Part shown: positions 51,168 through 60,111 of the stretch, one piece after another
Numbering within the stretch: position 1 is the first letter of the stretch
Layout: each line of letters starts with the position of its first letter
Source: Bacillota bacterium
GTDB lineage: Bacteria; Bacillota; Clostridia; Acetivibrionales; DSM-1351
Assembly: GCA_023460955.1 (NCBI GenBank)
Contig: JAEWOH010000050.1
Location: 40,099-104,098, forward strand
Direction: 5' to 3'
DNA length: 64,000 nt
Notes under the pieces: model-generated
What the model saw: the letters and a program-made list of their open reading frames with translations, nothing else
What the model was told of the DNA's origin: nothing
Database searches by the model: none
Program-made: the position numbers and the translations under genes

Positions 51168-52823
51168 TTAGAAGAAACAGCTTCCCCCTACGAATTCCTT
51201 AACTATAGAGTTATTCGGTACCTCCTTGCCCTCTATCGGGAGGAAATAGCTTAAGAATTCAATTAGTCTTTTGACCTCGGAATATCTCTCATTTTCGGGT
51301 CCAAGCTTCATCAACAGGGGTTCTGCATAGGTTTTAAGGAGACACAATTCATATACCAAAGAGGAATTAAACATTATATCCGCATTTTCCTGGTATGGGA
51401 ATATGTTTTTCTCTTCGCCCCTCCTGACTGAAGGCCATCTGTTAATAGTATTAATTGCAGAACAGCCTCTGAACTGATTGTCTCTGACAATCCTTCTGAT
51501 AATTCTTGTATCAGTAGATGGTATTCTGTTATGATCATCAATATTCATAGAGGTCAGAGCACTGACATATATCTTGTATTTGTCCTCAGGTGAAATTGAT
51601 GCAGTCAACTTGTCATTCAGACCATGTATCCCTTCGATAACAAGAATAGTATTCTTTTTCATTATCATACGTTGGCCTGCATCTTCACGTGACCCTGTTT
51701 CAAAATTGTATATGGGTATTTCCACCTCATGACCTTCAAGAAGAGCAGCCAGGTGTTTATTAAAGAGGTCAACATCTATTGCTTCCAGCGCTTCGTAGTC
51801 ATACTCTCCATCCTCGTCCTTCGGGGTTTTATCCCTATTCACAAAATAATTATCCAATGAAATTGTTTTGGGATTATATCCATTAACTCTTAATTGAATT
51901 CCAAGTCTGTTAGCGAAAGTAGTTTTACCGGAAGAGGATGGCCCGGATATTAAAACAATTCGCTTTTGCTCTTCATGGTTTGTTATCTTATCTGCTATTT
52001 CAGCAATCTTCTTTTCATGAAGAGCCTCACTTACACGTATGAGATCCCCTATTTCACCAGCTTTGACAATATCATTCAAAGCTCCCACATTTTCAACGCC
52101 TAATATACGATTCCACTTTTTGTACTCCATAAATACCTTAAAGAGTTTTTTCTGTTCTTCAAAGGTTGGAAGCTCTTCTGGTTTACCCTTTGCAGGAAAT
52201 TGAATCACCACGCCCGGCTGATGATATTTTAAGCTGAAGCATTTGATATAGCTTGTATCGGGAACCATATAACCATAGTAGTAATCTTCATAACCCCCGC
52301 AGTTGTAAACTGTAACGTACGGTTTCTGTCTGTGCTCTAGAACCTCATATTTATCAAGTCTTCCTGTTTTTTTATACAATTCTTTTGCAGTCTCGGTTGG
52401 GACTATCTTTTTTTCAAAGGGCAGGGCACAGTCTACAATATCTTTCATTTTCTTTTGAACTTTTTCAACATCTATCTCGGTTAATTCTTCATTCCCTCTG
52501 ATTTCACAATAAACACCATTACTCATGGGGTGGCTGATAACCGCGTTTCTTTCGGGGAAAACCTCATTAACAGCCTTTATAAAAATAAAGTAAAGACTTC
52601 TTCTGTATATTCTCATACCATCTTCATCAGACAAATCAATAAATCTGATTTTTGCATCTTCTTGTAACTCATAATTCAGATCCTTGATATCGTTATTTAC
52701 ACGAGCCGCCACTATAGCAGACTTATATAAGTCCTTGAACCGTTTAGACAGTTCAAGCAGAGTAGTCTTACTTTCAATCTCATACTTCTCATTATTAAAT
52801 GTAACCGAAACTTTATTACTCAT
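51168..52823 (-). CDS. TGS-domain/uridine-kinase-like nucleoside kinase
   Basis: 551 residues. The first 60 residues look like a TGS domain (VTFNNEKYEIESKTTLLEL), followed by a region resembling the second domain of threonyl-tRNA synthetase. The kinase domain begins at about 285 with GPSSSGKTTFANRL (P-loop); SLDNYFVNRDKTPKD and VIEGIHGLNDKL follow. Such fusions are annotated as nucleoside kinases. It may share a transcript with the regulatory cluster downstream (55-base gap). Confidence 0.9.
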   Translation of the reverse strand: MSNKVSVTFNNEKYEIESKTTLLELSKRFKDLYKSAIVAARVNNDIKDLNYELQEDAKIRFIDLSDEDGMRIYRRSLYFIFIKAVNEVFPERNAVISHPMSNGVYCEIRGNEELTEIDVEKVQKKMKDIVDCALPFEKKIVPTETAKELYKKTGRLDKYEVLEHRQKPYVTVYNCGGYEDYYYGYMVPDTSYIKCFSLKYHQPGVVIQFPAKGKPEELPTFEEQKKLFKVFMEYKKWNRILGVENVGALNDIVKAGEIGDLIRVSEALHEKKIAEIADKITNHEEQKRIVLISGPSSSGKTTFANRLGIQLRVNGYNPKTISLDNYFVNRDKTPKDEDGEYDYEALEAIDVDLFNKHLAALLEGHEVEIPIYNFETGSREDAGQRMIMKKNTILVIEGIHGLNDKLTASISPEDKYKIYVSALTSMNIDDHNRIPSTDTRIIRRIVRDNQFRGCSAINTINRWPSVRRGEEKNIFPYQENADIMFNSSLVYELCLLKTYAEPLLMKLGPENERYSEVKRLIEFLSYFLPIEGKEVPNNSIVKEFVGGSCFF

Positions 52824-53169
52824 TAAATTACCTCCGATTTAATTACTTCTCTTACAGTCTTAATTTCAAATTAATTTGTACATCCCAGCAGTCATGTATA
52901 GAAGAATTCCACATAATTTGTACGATTATTTGTTATAAATTATATTATACCATTAATAGCATATATTCGATAAACACACAAAATATCCTTTTATAAGTAA
53001 TCACTGTTTTAATTAGATTATATGTTGGAAAGTTGAGATATTTACTATTTGACACTATATTGGCTATAATATAAAATGAAATCTGGTTGCTGTAATAATA
53101 CTGTTTACGCACAATTAACAATTAATATTTTATATTTATTAAATAGATTTTTAATAAGATCAGAGAGGA
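52824..53169. other. Divergent promoter region between nucleoside kinase and prfC
   Basis: No gene. For prfC, TTGAGA (53033-53038) and TATATT (53056-53061) are separated by 17 bases and make a fair promoter. Other AT-rich boxes nearby (TATAAT at 53065) could serve as alternatives. No long repeat or RNA structure was recognised. Confidence 0.45.
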
Positions 53170-54834
53170 ATGTGTTCGACTAAAAAATATGTTTCGGGCA
53201 CACAAGGTCAAATGCAGGATATTAAAGCTGAATTAAAAAAAGAAGTTTCAAGAAGAAAGACGTTTGCAATTATATCTCACCCTGATGCAGGTAAAACTAC
53301 ATTGACTGAAAAATTGCTCCTTTATGGGGGTGCAATTAGACTTGCGGGTTCTGTCAAAGCCAGAAAGGCAAATAAATATGCTGTATCCGACTGGATGGAA
53401 ATCGAAAAGCAAAGAGGTATTTCGGTTACTTCCAGCGTAATGCAATTTGAGTACAACGATTATTGTATAAATATTCTGGACACCCCCGGTCACCAGGACT
53501 TCAGTGAAGATACATACAGAACCTTGGTGGCTGCCGATAGCGCTGTTATGCTTATTGACGGAGCAAAGGGTGTTGAAGCACAGACAATCAAGTTGTTTCA
53601 TGTATGTAAATTAAGAGGTATACCTATATTTACATTTGTTAATAAAATGGACCGTGCCAGTAAAGATCCTTTTGAGTTGATGGAGGAAATTGAAAGAGTT
53701 CTGGGCATACGTTCCTATCCTATGAACTGGCCTATCGGAACTGAAGGTGACTTTAAAGGTGTATATAACCGAAAACTAAAGCAAATTGAGCTTTTTGACG
53801 GTGGTGAGCATGGACAGTCTCAGGTATCTTCTACTGTTGGAAAGGTTGACGATCCTATTTTTGCAGATTTGTTGGGAAGCCATTACCATGATAAGTTATG
53901 TGAAGACATCGAATTGCTGGATATGGCCGGTGATGAATTTGATAAAAAGAAAATCCGCAGCGGCGAGCTGACACCATTATTTTTTGGAAGTGCCATGACA
54001 AACTTTGGAGTTCAGCCATTCCTGGAGGAATTTCTTGAACTGGCTCCTTCCCCTGGAATAATAACAGTTTCTGAAGGAGAAATTGACCCGGAAAGCGAGA
54101 AATTTTCAGGCTTTATATTTAAAATTCAGGCTAATATGAATCCCACTCACAGAGACAGATTGGCCTTTCTCAGAATTTGCTCGGGTAAATTTACAAAAGG
54201 AATGTCTGTAAAACACGTGAATGCCGGAAAGGAAATCCGCCTTTCTCAGCCACAGCAGTTTATGGCTCAGGAACGTACCATAGTGGAGGAAGCCTTTCCA
54301 GGTGATATTATCGGTTTGTTTGATCCAGGTATTTTCAATCTTGGTGATACATTATATGAAGGAAACGGCAATGTGAAATTTGATGGCATTCCTATCTTCC
54401 CCGCCGAATACTTTGCAAGAGTAACACCTGCCGATACAATGAAAAGGAAACAGTTCATCAAAGGAATAGAGCAGCTTTCCGAGGAAGGTGCCATTCAGGT
54501 ATTCAAGCAGATAGATATTGGTATTGAAGCGTTGATTATCGGGGTTGTTGGTGCTCTCCAGTTTGAAGTACTTGAATACAGACTAAAAAACGAGTATGGT
54601 GTTCAGCTGCGTCTACAGAATCTGCCATATCGACATGCTCGCTGGATTGAAAACGAAGGGCTTGATCCAAGAAAACTCAATCTTCCCAGTACAGCAGTAA
54701 TTGTTGAAGATAAGCTGGGCAGAAATGCCATACTGTTTGAAAATGAATGGTCTATCAGAATGGCGGAAGAGCGCAATAAGGATCTTAGTCTAATGGATAT
54801 TGCAACACAAGACTTTAAGATAAAAAAATACTAA
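53170..54834 (+). CDS. prfC: Peptide chain release factor 3
   Basis: GTPase that recycles RF1/RF2 from ribosomes. 554 residues. The G domain has SHPDAGKTTLTEKLL (G1), QRGISVTSSV (G2), DTPGHQDFSEDTYR (G3) and NKMDR (G4). Domains II and III follow (GFIFKIQANMNP, FAERTIVEEAFPGDIIG-type region, VGALQFEVLEYRL). The family is about 525-555 residues. The ATG at 53170 lies directly behind GAGAGGA, an awkwardly short spacing; ATG 53212 is the alternative and would drop 14 poorly conserved residues. Confidence 0.95.
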   Translation: MCSTKKYVSGTQGQMQDIKAELKKEVSRRKTFAIISHPDAGKTTLTEKLLLYGGAIRLAGSVKARKANKYAVSDWMEIEKQRGISVTSSVMQFEYNDYCINILDTPGHQDFSEDTYRTLVAADSAVMLIDGAKGVEAQTIKLFHVCKLRGIPIFTFVNKMDRASKDPFELMEEIERVLGIRSYPMNWPIGTEGDFKGVYNRKLKQIELFDGGEHGQSQVSSTVGKVDDPIFADLLGSHYHDKLCEDIELLDMAGDEFDKKKIRSGELTPLFFGSAMTNFGVQPFLEEFLELAPSPGIITVSEGEIDPESEKFSGFIFKIQANMNPTHRDRLAFLRICSGKFTKGMSVKHVNAGKEIRLSQPQQFMAQERTIVEEAFPGDIIGLFDPGIFNLGDTLYEGNGNVKFDGIPIFPAEYFARVTPADTMKRKQFIKGIEQLSEEGAIQVFKQIDIGIEALIIGVVGALQFEVLEYRLKNEYGVQLRLQNLPYRHARWIENEGLDPRKLNLPSTAVIVEDKLGRNAILFENEWSIRMAEERNKDLSLMDIATQDFKIKKY

Positions 54835-54867
54835 GCTGAAAACAATATAAAAAAAGTTATGTTTTGC

Positions 54868-54896
54868 TTGACAAAAGGTGCAAACCTATTTATAAT
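54868..54896 (+). promoter_or_regulatory. Consensus promoter of the tRNA-Gln/tRNA-Lys pair
   Basis: TTGACA (54868-54873) and TATAAT (54891-54896) are separated by 17 bases, the full sigma-A consensus, about 19 bases before the first tRNA. An inverted repeat AACCTAT/ATAGGTT surrounds the -10 box and may also end the prfC transcript. Confidence 0.85.
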
Positions 54897-54914
54897 AGGT
54901 TTTGCGCTTGACGT

Positions 54915-54991
54915 TGGGATGTAGCCAAGCCGGTAAGGCACCAGACTTTGACTCTGGCATTTCGTTGGTTCGAGTCCAGCCATCCCAGCCA
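54915..54991 (+). tRNA. tRNA-Gln (anticodon TTG)
   Basis: Cloverleaf with acceptor TGGGATG/CATCCCA, anticodon stem CCAGA/TCTGG, loop CTTTGAC with anticodon TTG, T-arm with GGTTCGAGTCC, and encoded CCA. Confidence 0.97.
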
Positions 54992-54994
54992 TTT

Positions 54995-55070
54995 GACCCA
55001 TTAGCTCAGTTGGCAGAGCACTTGACTTTTAATCAAGGTGTCCGCAGTTCGAATCTGCGATGGGTCACCA
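54995..55070 (+). tRNA. tRNA-Lys (anticodon TTT)
   Basis: Acceptor GACCCAT/ATGGGTC, D-arm AGCTCAGTTGGCAGAGC, anticodon stem CTTGA/TCAAG with loop CTTTTAA, T-loop GTTCGAATC, encoded CCA. Three bases after tRNA-Gln. Confidence 0.97.
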
Positions 55071-55107
55071 AAACGTGTATTTCAGGATATGAAATACACG
55101 TTTTTTA
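55070..55107 (+). terminator. Terminator after the tRNA pair
   Basis: AAAACGTGTATTTC (55070-55083) and GAAATACACGTTTT (55091-55104) form a perfect 14-bp stem with a seven-base loop and a T-run. Confidence 0.9.
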
Positions 55108-55135
55108 TTATATTTTAATATATTATGCTTTTGGG

Positions 55136-56074
55136 CTAATCGACTGATAATTCTTCTACTTTACTCATCATCCTCAAATCATTTACATTTGGACTATTAT
55201 CTTTGTACCACTTGTAAGTTCTTTGTAAACCGTTTTTTAAAGTAATAGTCGGCGTATGCAGACCGTCCTCAATTAACTTGCTAATGTCAAGAATGTATGT
55301 CACATCCCTAAAGGGGAAATACTCTCTGGGCTCCAGCTTAACCTTATTGATGTCTATTTGCTTAAAGATTGGTTTTTTCCCGACAACTTCTCCACAACAG
55401 CTTATTAGATCAGCCCATGTAATTGCCTCGGGATTTGTTACATTATAAACCTTTGAAGTAGCTTCAATAAACATTGCGCTCTCAAAAACCCTTATTAAAT
55501 CCTCTATATGTATAAACTGAGTTATTGTATTTTTACCTACAGGTAATGGTATGGCCATACTGTTTAAAATTCTATCAAAAAAGTATACCTCTCTATATAG
55601 ATTATTGTTTTCTCCGTATATGTATGTTGGCCTAAAAATTATATATGGCAATTCGCTGCCCATTATTAAATCCTCGGCAGCTTTTTTATCCATTCCGTAA
55701 CTGCCCCAATTTTGATTTTCTCCTCTTTCGAAACTCTCATTTACAGCAACGTCGCTCGGCTTATACACAGCTCCTGACGAGCAAAAAATATACTTCTTCA
55801 ATAAACTCGTTTCCATAGAATTCATCAGGATTTTTATGTCATCTTCTGTATATGCAGATATATCGAATACAAAATCATATTTTCTATCTTTTAAAACTTG
55901 CTGCATTTCACGACTTAATTTTCTGTCACAAATCAAGTGCTCTCTAAATCCATTATAATCAATTGATCTTAGGCCTCTAGTAAGAATATCAACTGTATAC
56001 CCTTGCTTGATAAGGTACTTCGCTAAAGAGCTGCTTACAAATGTGGCTCCACCCATAACTAATATAGTCTTCAT
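55136..56074 (-). CDS. NAD-dependent epimerase/dehydratase family protein
   Basis: About 312 residues from ATG 56074 (AAAGGAG eight bases upstream). The nucleotide-binding loop is MGGATFVSSSLAKYL, in place of the usual GGTGFIG; the third Gly is Ser. The extended SDR active site is seen in SSGAVYKPSD with Tyr later in GSYGMDKKAAED (YxxxK). IFRPTYIYGENN and FIHIEDL are typical. Substrate is unknown, likely a nucleotide sugar or isoflavone-reductase-like substrate. It is divergent from the methyltransferase gene. Confidence 0.85.
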   Translation of the reverse strand: MKTILVMGGATFVSSSLAKYLIKQGYTVDILTRGLRSIDYNGFREHLICDRKLSREMQQVLKDRKYDFVFDISAYTEDDIKILMNSMETSLLKKYIFCSSGAVYKPSDVAVNESFERGENQNWGSYGMDKKAAEDLIMGSELPYIIFRPTYIYGENNNLYREVYFFDRILNSMAIPLPVGKNTITQFIHIEDLIRVFESAMFIEATSKVYNVTNPEAITWADLISCCGEVVGKKPIFKQIDINKVKLEPREYFPFRDVTYILDISKLIEDGLHTPTITLKNGLQRTYKWYKDNSPNVNDLRMMSKVEELSVD

Positions 56075-56261
56075 TATATAAACTCCTTTTAAAACAAGAG
56101 AGCATTCCCTTATTTTCATACTAAATTTAAATATGCGATACTACTGATTCAATTATAACAAAATTCGGCATATTGTATAGGTTCCCTTTTTAAACCCATT
56201 TATGGTAGTATATATTCAAACAGTCATTTTATACAAACACCTAATGAAGTGAGGAAATATA

Positions 56262-57218
56262 ATGAATTTTGCAAAGTGTTTTTATGAATCTCCTGTGATT
56301 TTAATGGAAGGCGCAATTGGTGAAAGACTTAAACGAGAATATGGCATTACTTTTGATGATAAGGTTGCATTTGCAAGCTTAATATATAATGATGCGTCCA
56401 GAAATGCCATGAAACATATTTTCAGCCAATATGTTTCTATAGCTGAAAAATACAATCTGCCGTTCATGGCAACGACCACCACCCGGAGAGCTAACAAGGA
56501 ACGAGTTATGCAGTCCGGCTTCGGGGAAAATATTATTGAAGATAATGTTTATTTTTTAAAGCAAATCAAAGAAATCACAAGTTCAAACATTTATATTGGG
56601 GGCTTGATGGGTTGTAAGGGTGATGCCTACAAGGGTACGTGTGTCATGTCTATAGAAGAAGCAACTGAATTTCATTCCTGGCAGGCAAATCTATTTAAAA
56701 AAGCAGAAGTAGATTTTTTATATGCGGGTATAATGCCTGCATTACCTGAAGCAATCGGTATGGCTAAAGCTATGGAAAATACAGGATTACCTTATATAAT
56801 GAGTTTCATGATCAGAAAAAACGGAGAACTAATTGACGGTACTACAATTCACAACGCAATTTTAAGTATTGACGAAGCAACTGTACAAAAACCAATTTGT
56901 TATATGACTAATTGTGTTCATCCCACAGTTTTGAAAGCAGCCCTAAGCTGCCAGATTAATGATACTATACTGGTAAAAGAACGTTTTCGAGGAATTCAGG
57001 CTAATGCTTCTCCTCTCTCTCCGGAGGAATTGGATAATTGCTGCGACTTAAAAACCTCTGATAGTATCAGTCTAGCCAGTGACATAATGGAGCTGTACAA
57101 ATGCTTTACTCCAAAAATCATTGGGGGCTGTTGCGGAACCGATAATACGCACATTGAGGAAATTGCAAAAAGACTTGTGACATCAAAACAAAAGAATTTG
57201 TCAATTAATACATATTAG
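56262..57218 (+). CDS. Homocysteine S-methyltransferase family protein
   Basis: 318 residues. The zinc ligands are in the NCVHPTVL loop and the GGCCGTDNTHI loop at about residue 290. LMEGAIGERLKREYG opens the barrel. The family moves a methyl group from S-methylmethionine, SAM or betaine to homocysteine. The protein stands alone, without the cobalamin domains of MetH. The nucleoside phosphorylase gene follows after 16 bases. Methyl donor unknown. Confidence 0.88.
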   Translation: MNFAKCFYESPVILMEGAIGERLKREYGITFDDKVAFASLIYNDASRNAMKHIFSQYVSIAEKYNLPFMATTTTRRANKERVMQSGFGENIIEDNVYFLKQIKEITSSNIYIGGLMGCKGDAYKGTCVMSIEEATEFHSWQANLFKKAEVDFLYAGIMPALPEAIGMAKAMENTGLPYIMSFMIRKNGELIDGTTIHNAILSIDEATVQKPICYMTNCVHPTVLKAALSCQINDTILVKERFRGIQANASPLSPEELDNCCDLKTSDSISLASDIMELYKCFTPKIIGGCCGTDNTHIEEIAKRLVTSKQKNLSINTY

Positions 57219-57234
57219 AGGTGGGATAAATTAC

Positions 57235-58005
57235 ATGACAATAATAAAAAATGAATTTCCTATTTTAGAGTTTGATACTGATAAATTGGCAGTTATAATG
57301 CCAAATAGAAAAAACTTATATAATTTTCCACAAAAGTGTGTATATGCTTTTCTGGAAGATACAACCGAAAACTATGCCCTGCGAAATGAATCGGAAGTAA
57401 TCGGCGAGTTTTTAACAATAACCAAGAAATATCTTATATATAAAACAATATATAAAGGAGAAGAAGTTTGCTTTTGTCAGGCTCCATGTGGTGCGTCAGC
57501 AGCGACGCAATTTCTTGATTTTTTAATATCCTATGGGGTTAAATATATTATTGCCTGCGGTAGTTGCGGTTCTCTTCATGATTTCGCAGAAAATGAAATA
57601 ATTATTCCGACTTCGGCTTTGAGGGATGAAGGCACATCTTACCACTATTCTGTACCTTCAAGGTATATTGAAATTAACACTCAGGCAATTGAAGCTATCA
57701 AAAGAGCAGTTGGCGACAGTTCTCTCAATTACAGAGAGTGCAAGACCTGGACAACTGATGGTTACTATCGAGAGACGAAAGAAATGGTTAAATACAGGAT
57801 GGAAGAAGGTTGCTCAGTTGTTGAAATGGAGTGTTCCGCTCTTGCTGCCTGTTCCAGTTTCAGAAATGCCATATTCGGGCAGATATTATTTACAGCTGAT
57901 ACCTTAGCCTGCTTAGATAAACATGACGAAAGAGACTGGGGTATCTCCTCATACCAAAAAGTTTTTGATTTATCTCTGGAGTCAGTATATCGTATTGATA
58001 AATAA
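57235..58005 (+). CDS. Purine/uridine nucleoside phosphorylase
   Basis: 256 residues of the PNP/UDP superfamily (trimer/hexamer type). The phosphate loop is CGSCGSLHDFAENEIIIP, the conserved VVEMECSALAACSSF contains the ribose-binding Met-Glu, and FTADTLA holds the catalytic Asp-like position. PCGASAATQFLDFLISYGV is an upstream signature. It splits nucleosides with phosphate. Linked to a homocysteine methyltransferase, so a role in SAM-derived nucleoside (MTA or SAH) salvage is a reasonable inference but not shown. Confidence 0.88.
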   Translation: MTIIKNEFPILEFDTDKLAVIMPNRKNLYNFPQKCVYAFLEDTTENYALRNESEVIGEFLTITKKYLIYKTIYKGEEVCFCQAPCGASAATQFLDFLISYGVKYIIACGSCGSLHDFAENEIIIPTSALRDEGTSYHYSVPSRYIEINTQAIEAIKRAVGDSSLNYRECKTWTTDGYYRETKEMVKYRMEEGCSVVEMECSALAACSSFRNAIFGQILFTADTLACLDKHDERDWGISSYQKVFDLSLESVYRIDK

Positions 58006-58016
58006 GTAATAAAATA

Positions 58017-58046
58017 AACAGGCGGGAGGTTACCTCCCACCTGTCA
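58017..58046 (-). terminator. Terminator between phosphorylase and AraC genes
   Basis: ACAGG-GGGAGG and CCTCCC-CCTGT arms (about 58018-58029 and 58033-58043) form a long stem with a TTA loop. On the minus strand U-rich sequence follows, so it mainly serves the AraC gene. Confidence 0.75.
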
Positions 58047-58051
58047 GGCTG

Positions 58052-58888
58052 CTATAATTTTTTTATTGCTACCCAGAGCTCTACCTTATCACCATAGTAA
58101 ACTTCCAATTCAGGGCCGCCCAAATCGGTATAACCTGAGGAAGGAAACCATTCCGAATACGCTTTTTCCCATAGCTGCTTAATTGCTTGTTCCGGAGGTC
58201 CTCCGGCCTCAAACACCACCCATGTTAACGCAGGTATGTTCAATATTTCAAAACCGTTTTCTCTTATACCTGTATCGTTCTTAAAAGCAACATGGTAGGA
58301 CCACGTTCTATTTTCCAAATCATTTGTATAGCAGGTGACACCATAAGTTTGTTCACTTTTTGTAAGGTTCATCATCTTGTCAATACAACCGTTGTTATTT
58401 AGCTCCTGCCATAATGCGGGAGCTTTAACACCTACGTTATCCGTGGTAACCATTATACCTTTACCTATGAGCTCAATACCTTCCTTTTCAACAATCCTGT
58501 AATTCATAGCTGTATCCCCTTTCAACTGAATATAGAAGGTCATCCGAGGGTAACTCTTTAACTGGACTCCGTTATCGCGCGCATAACTTGGAGTAACACC
58601 ATGCATCTTCTGGAATGCCCGGCTAAATGAATCCGGTGATTCATAGTTATACTTTAAAGCAATATCAATAATACGTATTTCACTGTTTTGAAGTTCCAGT
58701 GCAGCAAGAGTGAGTCTCCTTCTCCTGACATATTCGGCTATTGATATGCCGGTTATAAAAGAAAACATCCGTTGAAAATGATTAACAGAGCAGCAGGCAA
58801 TCTGCGCTAACCTGTCATAGTTTATTTCTTCGGAAATGTTCGTCTCAATATAATCTATAGCACCGTTCATCCGTTGAAGTATATCCAT
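58052..58888 (-). CDS. AraC family regulator with GyrI-like effector domain
   Basis: 278 residues from ATG 58888 (GGAGG six bases upstream). The N-terminal 100 residues contain two AraC helix-turn-helix motifs (YDRLAQIACCSVNHFQRMFSF and IALKYNYESPDSFSRAFQKM), and 130-278 form a GyrI-like binding domain ending LGGPELEVYYGDKVELWVAI. This build is found in multidrug- or stress-responsive activators. Targets not visible; no divergent gene is close. Confidence 0.92.
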   Translation of the reverse strand: MDILQRMNGAIDYIETNISEEINYDRLAQIACCSVNHFQRMFSFITGISIAEYVRRRRLTLAALELQNSEIRIIDIALKYNYESPDSFSRAFQKMHGVTPSYARDNGVQLKSYPRMTFYIQLKGDTAMNYRIVEKEGIELIGKGIMVTTDNVGVKAPALWQELNNNGCIDKMMNLTKSEQTYGVTCYTNDLENRTWSYHVAFKNDTGIRENGFEILNIPALTWVVFEAGGPPEQAIKQLWEKAYSEWFPSSGYTDLGGPELEVYYGDKVELWVAIKKL

Positions 58889-59115
58889 AAACAACCTCCT
58901 TTCATTCACAAGTATAAACCTATTGAATGATCGTCTTCCGACTTTTTATGCCCTGCTTTTAAAGGATAACTTTTCCTAAAAATATTATCACAGTATATAT
59001 GCAATTACAAATCCCCGTATTAATATACATTACAAAACAATAATTATTCTAAGGCAAACACAGGTTAAATGACTTATTCAAGCTTAAATTACCGACATTC
59101 ATCAAAGTGAATGTA

Positions 59116-59144
59116 TTGAATATTTATTTAAATATATGTATAAT
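59116..59144 (+). promoter_or_regulatory. Promoter of the transcarbamylase-like gene
   Basis: TTGAAT (59116-59121) and TATAAT (59139-59144) are 17 bases apart; transcription would start near 59151, about 22 bases before the start codon. Confidence 0.7.
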
Positions 59145-59172
59145 TATCCAATAATACTATTGAGGTGATTTT

Positions 59173-60078
59173 ATGCGTAATTTTATATCTTTATTGGACT
59201 ATACCTATGAAGAATTAGTTCAGGTCTTGGATAGGGCAGATTATCTTTCAACTGCCTGGGAGGAGAATAGAATGCCCAAAGGTCTATTGAATAAGAGGGT
59301 GGGCCTTTGGTTTTATGGAAATGGCTTCAGAAACAGACTTGCCTTTGAAATAGGAGCTGTTGAAATGGGTGCAACTGTTTCCCATATTCCCGGTGAATTG
59401 GGGATTCATGAGCCCTTGGAGGATATCGGTGCATATCTTCAAAACTGGTACTCTATGCTCATAATCAGATCAAAAAGCCATGAGGAGCTTATTCGATTAT
59501 CAGAGAGTACAGATATCCCCATAATAAATGCAAGGACTGATTTCAGCCATCCTTGCGAGATTATGGGCGATTTACAGTTTATCAGGAAACACAGAGGATC
59601 TCTGGATGAATTAAATGTAGTTTTTGTCGGGGAAAAAACTAATTTATGTACCAGTTGGTTCGAAGCAGCAGTCAAATTTCCACTCAAGGTTACGCAGGTT
59701 GCTCCGGAGGATTACCTTGCTGACAAAATAACTGTCCTTGAATTAAACAATTCAGCAAATGGAAGAATATACACAAGTACCGAGCTTGAACCTTTATTGC
59801 CAAAAGCTGATCTGATTTACACAGACTGTTGGCCTAAAGTAAATGATCCAGGGATAGCTAAAGAAATCCGTGATAAATTTCTTCCATACCAAATAACTGA
59901 AAAGCATTTAGCCCTGATTGACAAAAGAGGTATGTTTTTGCCTTGCCCCCCGGTTACCAGAGGACAAGAGGTTTCAGCTGCCGCAATGAAGTCGGATATT
60001 TGTTATAACTATAAAGCTAAAAATTATTTGCTTCATTGTCAGAATGCAATAATGGAAACGCTTATGAAGAACAGTTGA
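59173..60078 (+). CDS. Aspartate/ornithine carbamoyltransferase family protein with altered active site
   Basis: 301 residues. The family pattern is recognisable: N-terminal carbamoyl-phosphate domain with GNGFRNRLAFE in place of STRTRxSFE (residues 49-59), HPCE in place of HPxQ (126-129), TDCWPKV, and PCPPVTRGQEVS in place of HCLP or HPGP. Both arginines of the phosphate loop are kept, but Ser and Thr are Gly and Phe/Asn. It may use another carbamoyl acceptor or be non-catalytic. The start has GAGGTGA five bases upstream. It is a single gene, with no pyr or arg neighbours. Confidence 0.82.
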   Translation: MRNFISLLDYTYEELVQVLDRADYLSTAWEENRMPKGLLNKRVGLWFYGNGFRNRLAFEIGAVEMGATVSHIPGELGIHEPLEDIGAYLQNWYSMLIIRSKSHEELIRLSESTDIPIINARTDFSHPCEIMGDLQFIRKHRGSLDELNVVFVGEKTNLCTSWFEAAVKFPLKVTQVAPEDYLADKITVLELNNSANGRIYTSTELEPLLPKADLIYTDCWPKVNDPGIAKEIRDKFLPYQITEKHLALIDKRGMFLPCPPVTRGQEVSAAAMKSDICYNYKAKNYLLHCQNAIMETLMKNS

Positions 60079-60100
60079 CACTGTACTTTATAAGCGTTTC
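60055..60100 (+). terminator. Hairpin at the 3' end of the transcarbamylase-like gene
   Basis: GAAACGCTTAT (60055-60065) and ATAAGCGTTTC (60090-60100) are perfect 11-base arms; the loop contains a smaller ACAGT/ACTGT hairpin. The left arm lies within the last codons. The T-tract is weak (AGTTTTC). Confidence 0.5.
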
Positions 60101-60111
60101 ACGTGAGTTTT

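Noticed and set aside
54902..55147. 81-codon frame across the tRNA pair
   Set aside because: It covers two complete tRNA genes and a terminator; reading is coincidental.
56120..56261. Possible SAM riboswitch before the homocysteine methyltransferase gene
   Set aside because: The region lacks SAM-I core motifs and any terminator; it is plain AT-rich promoter sequence.
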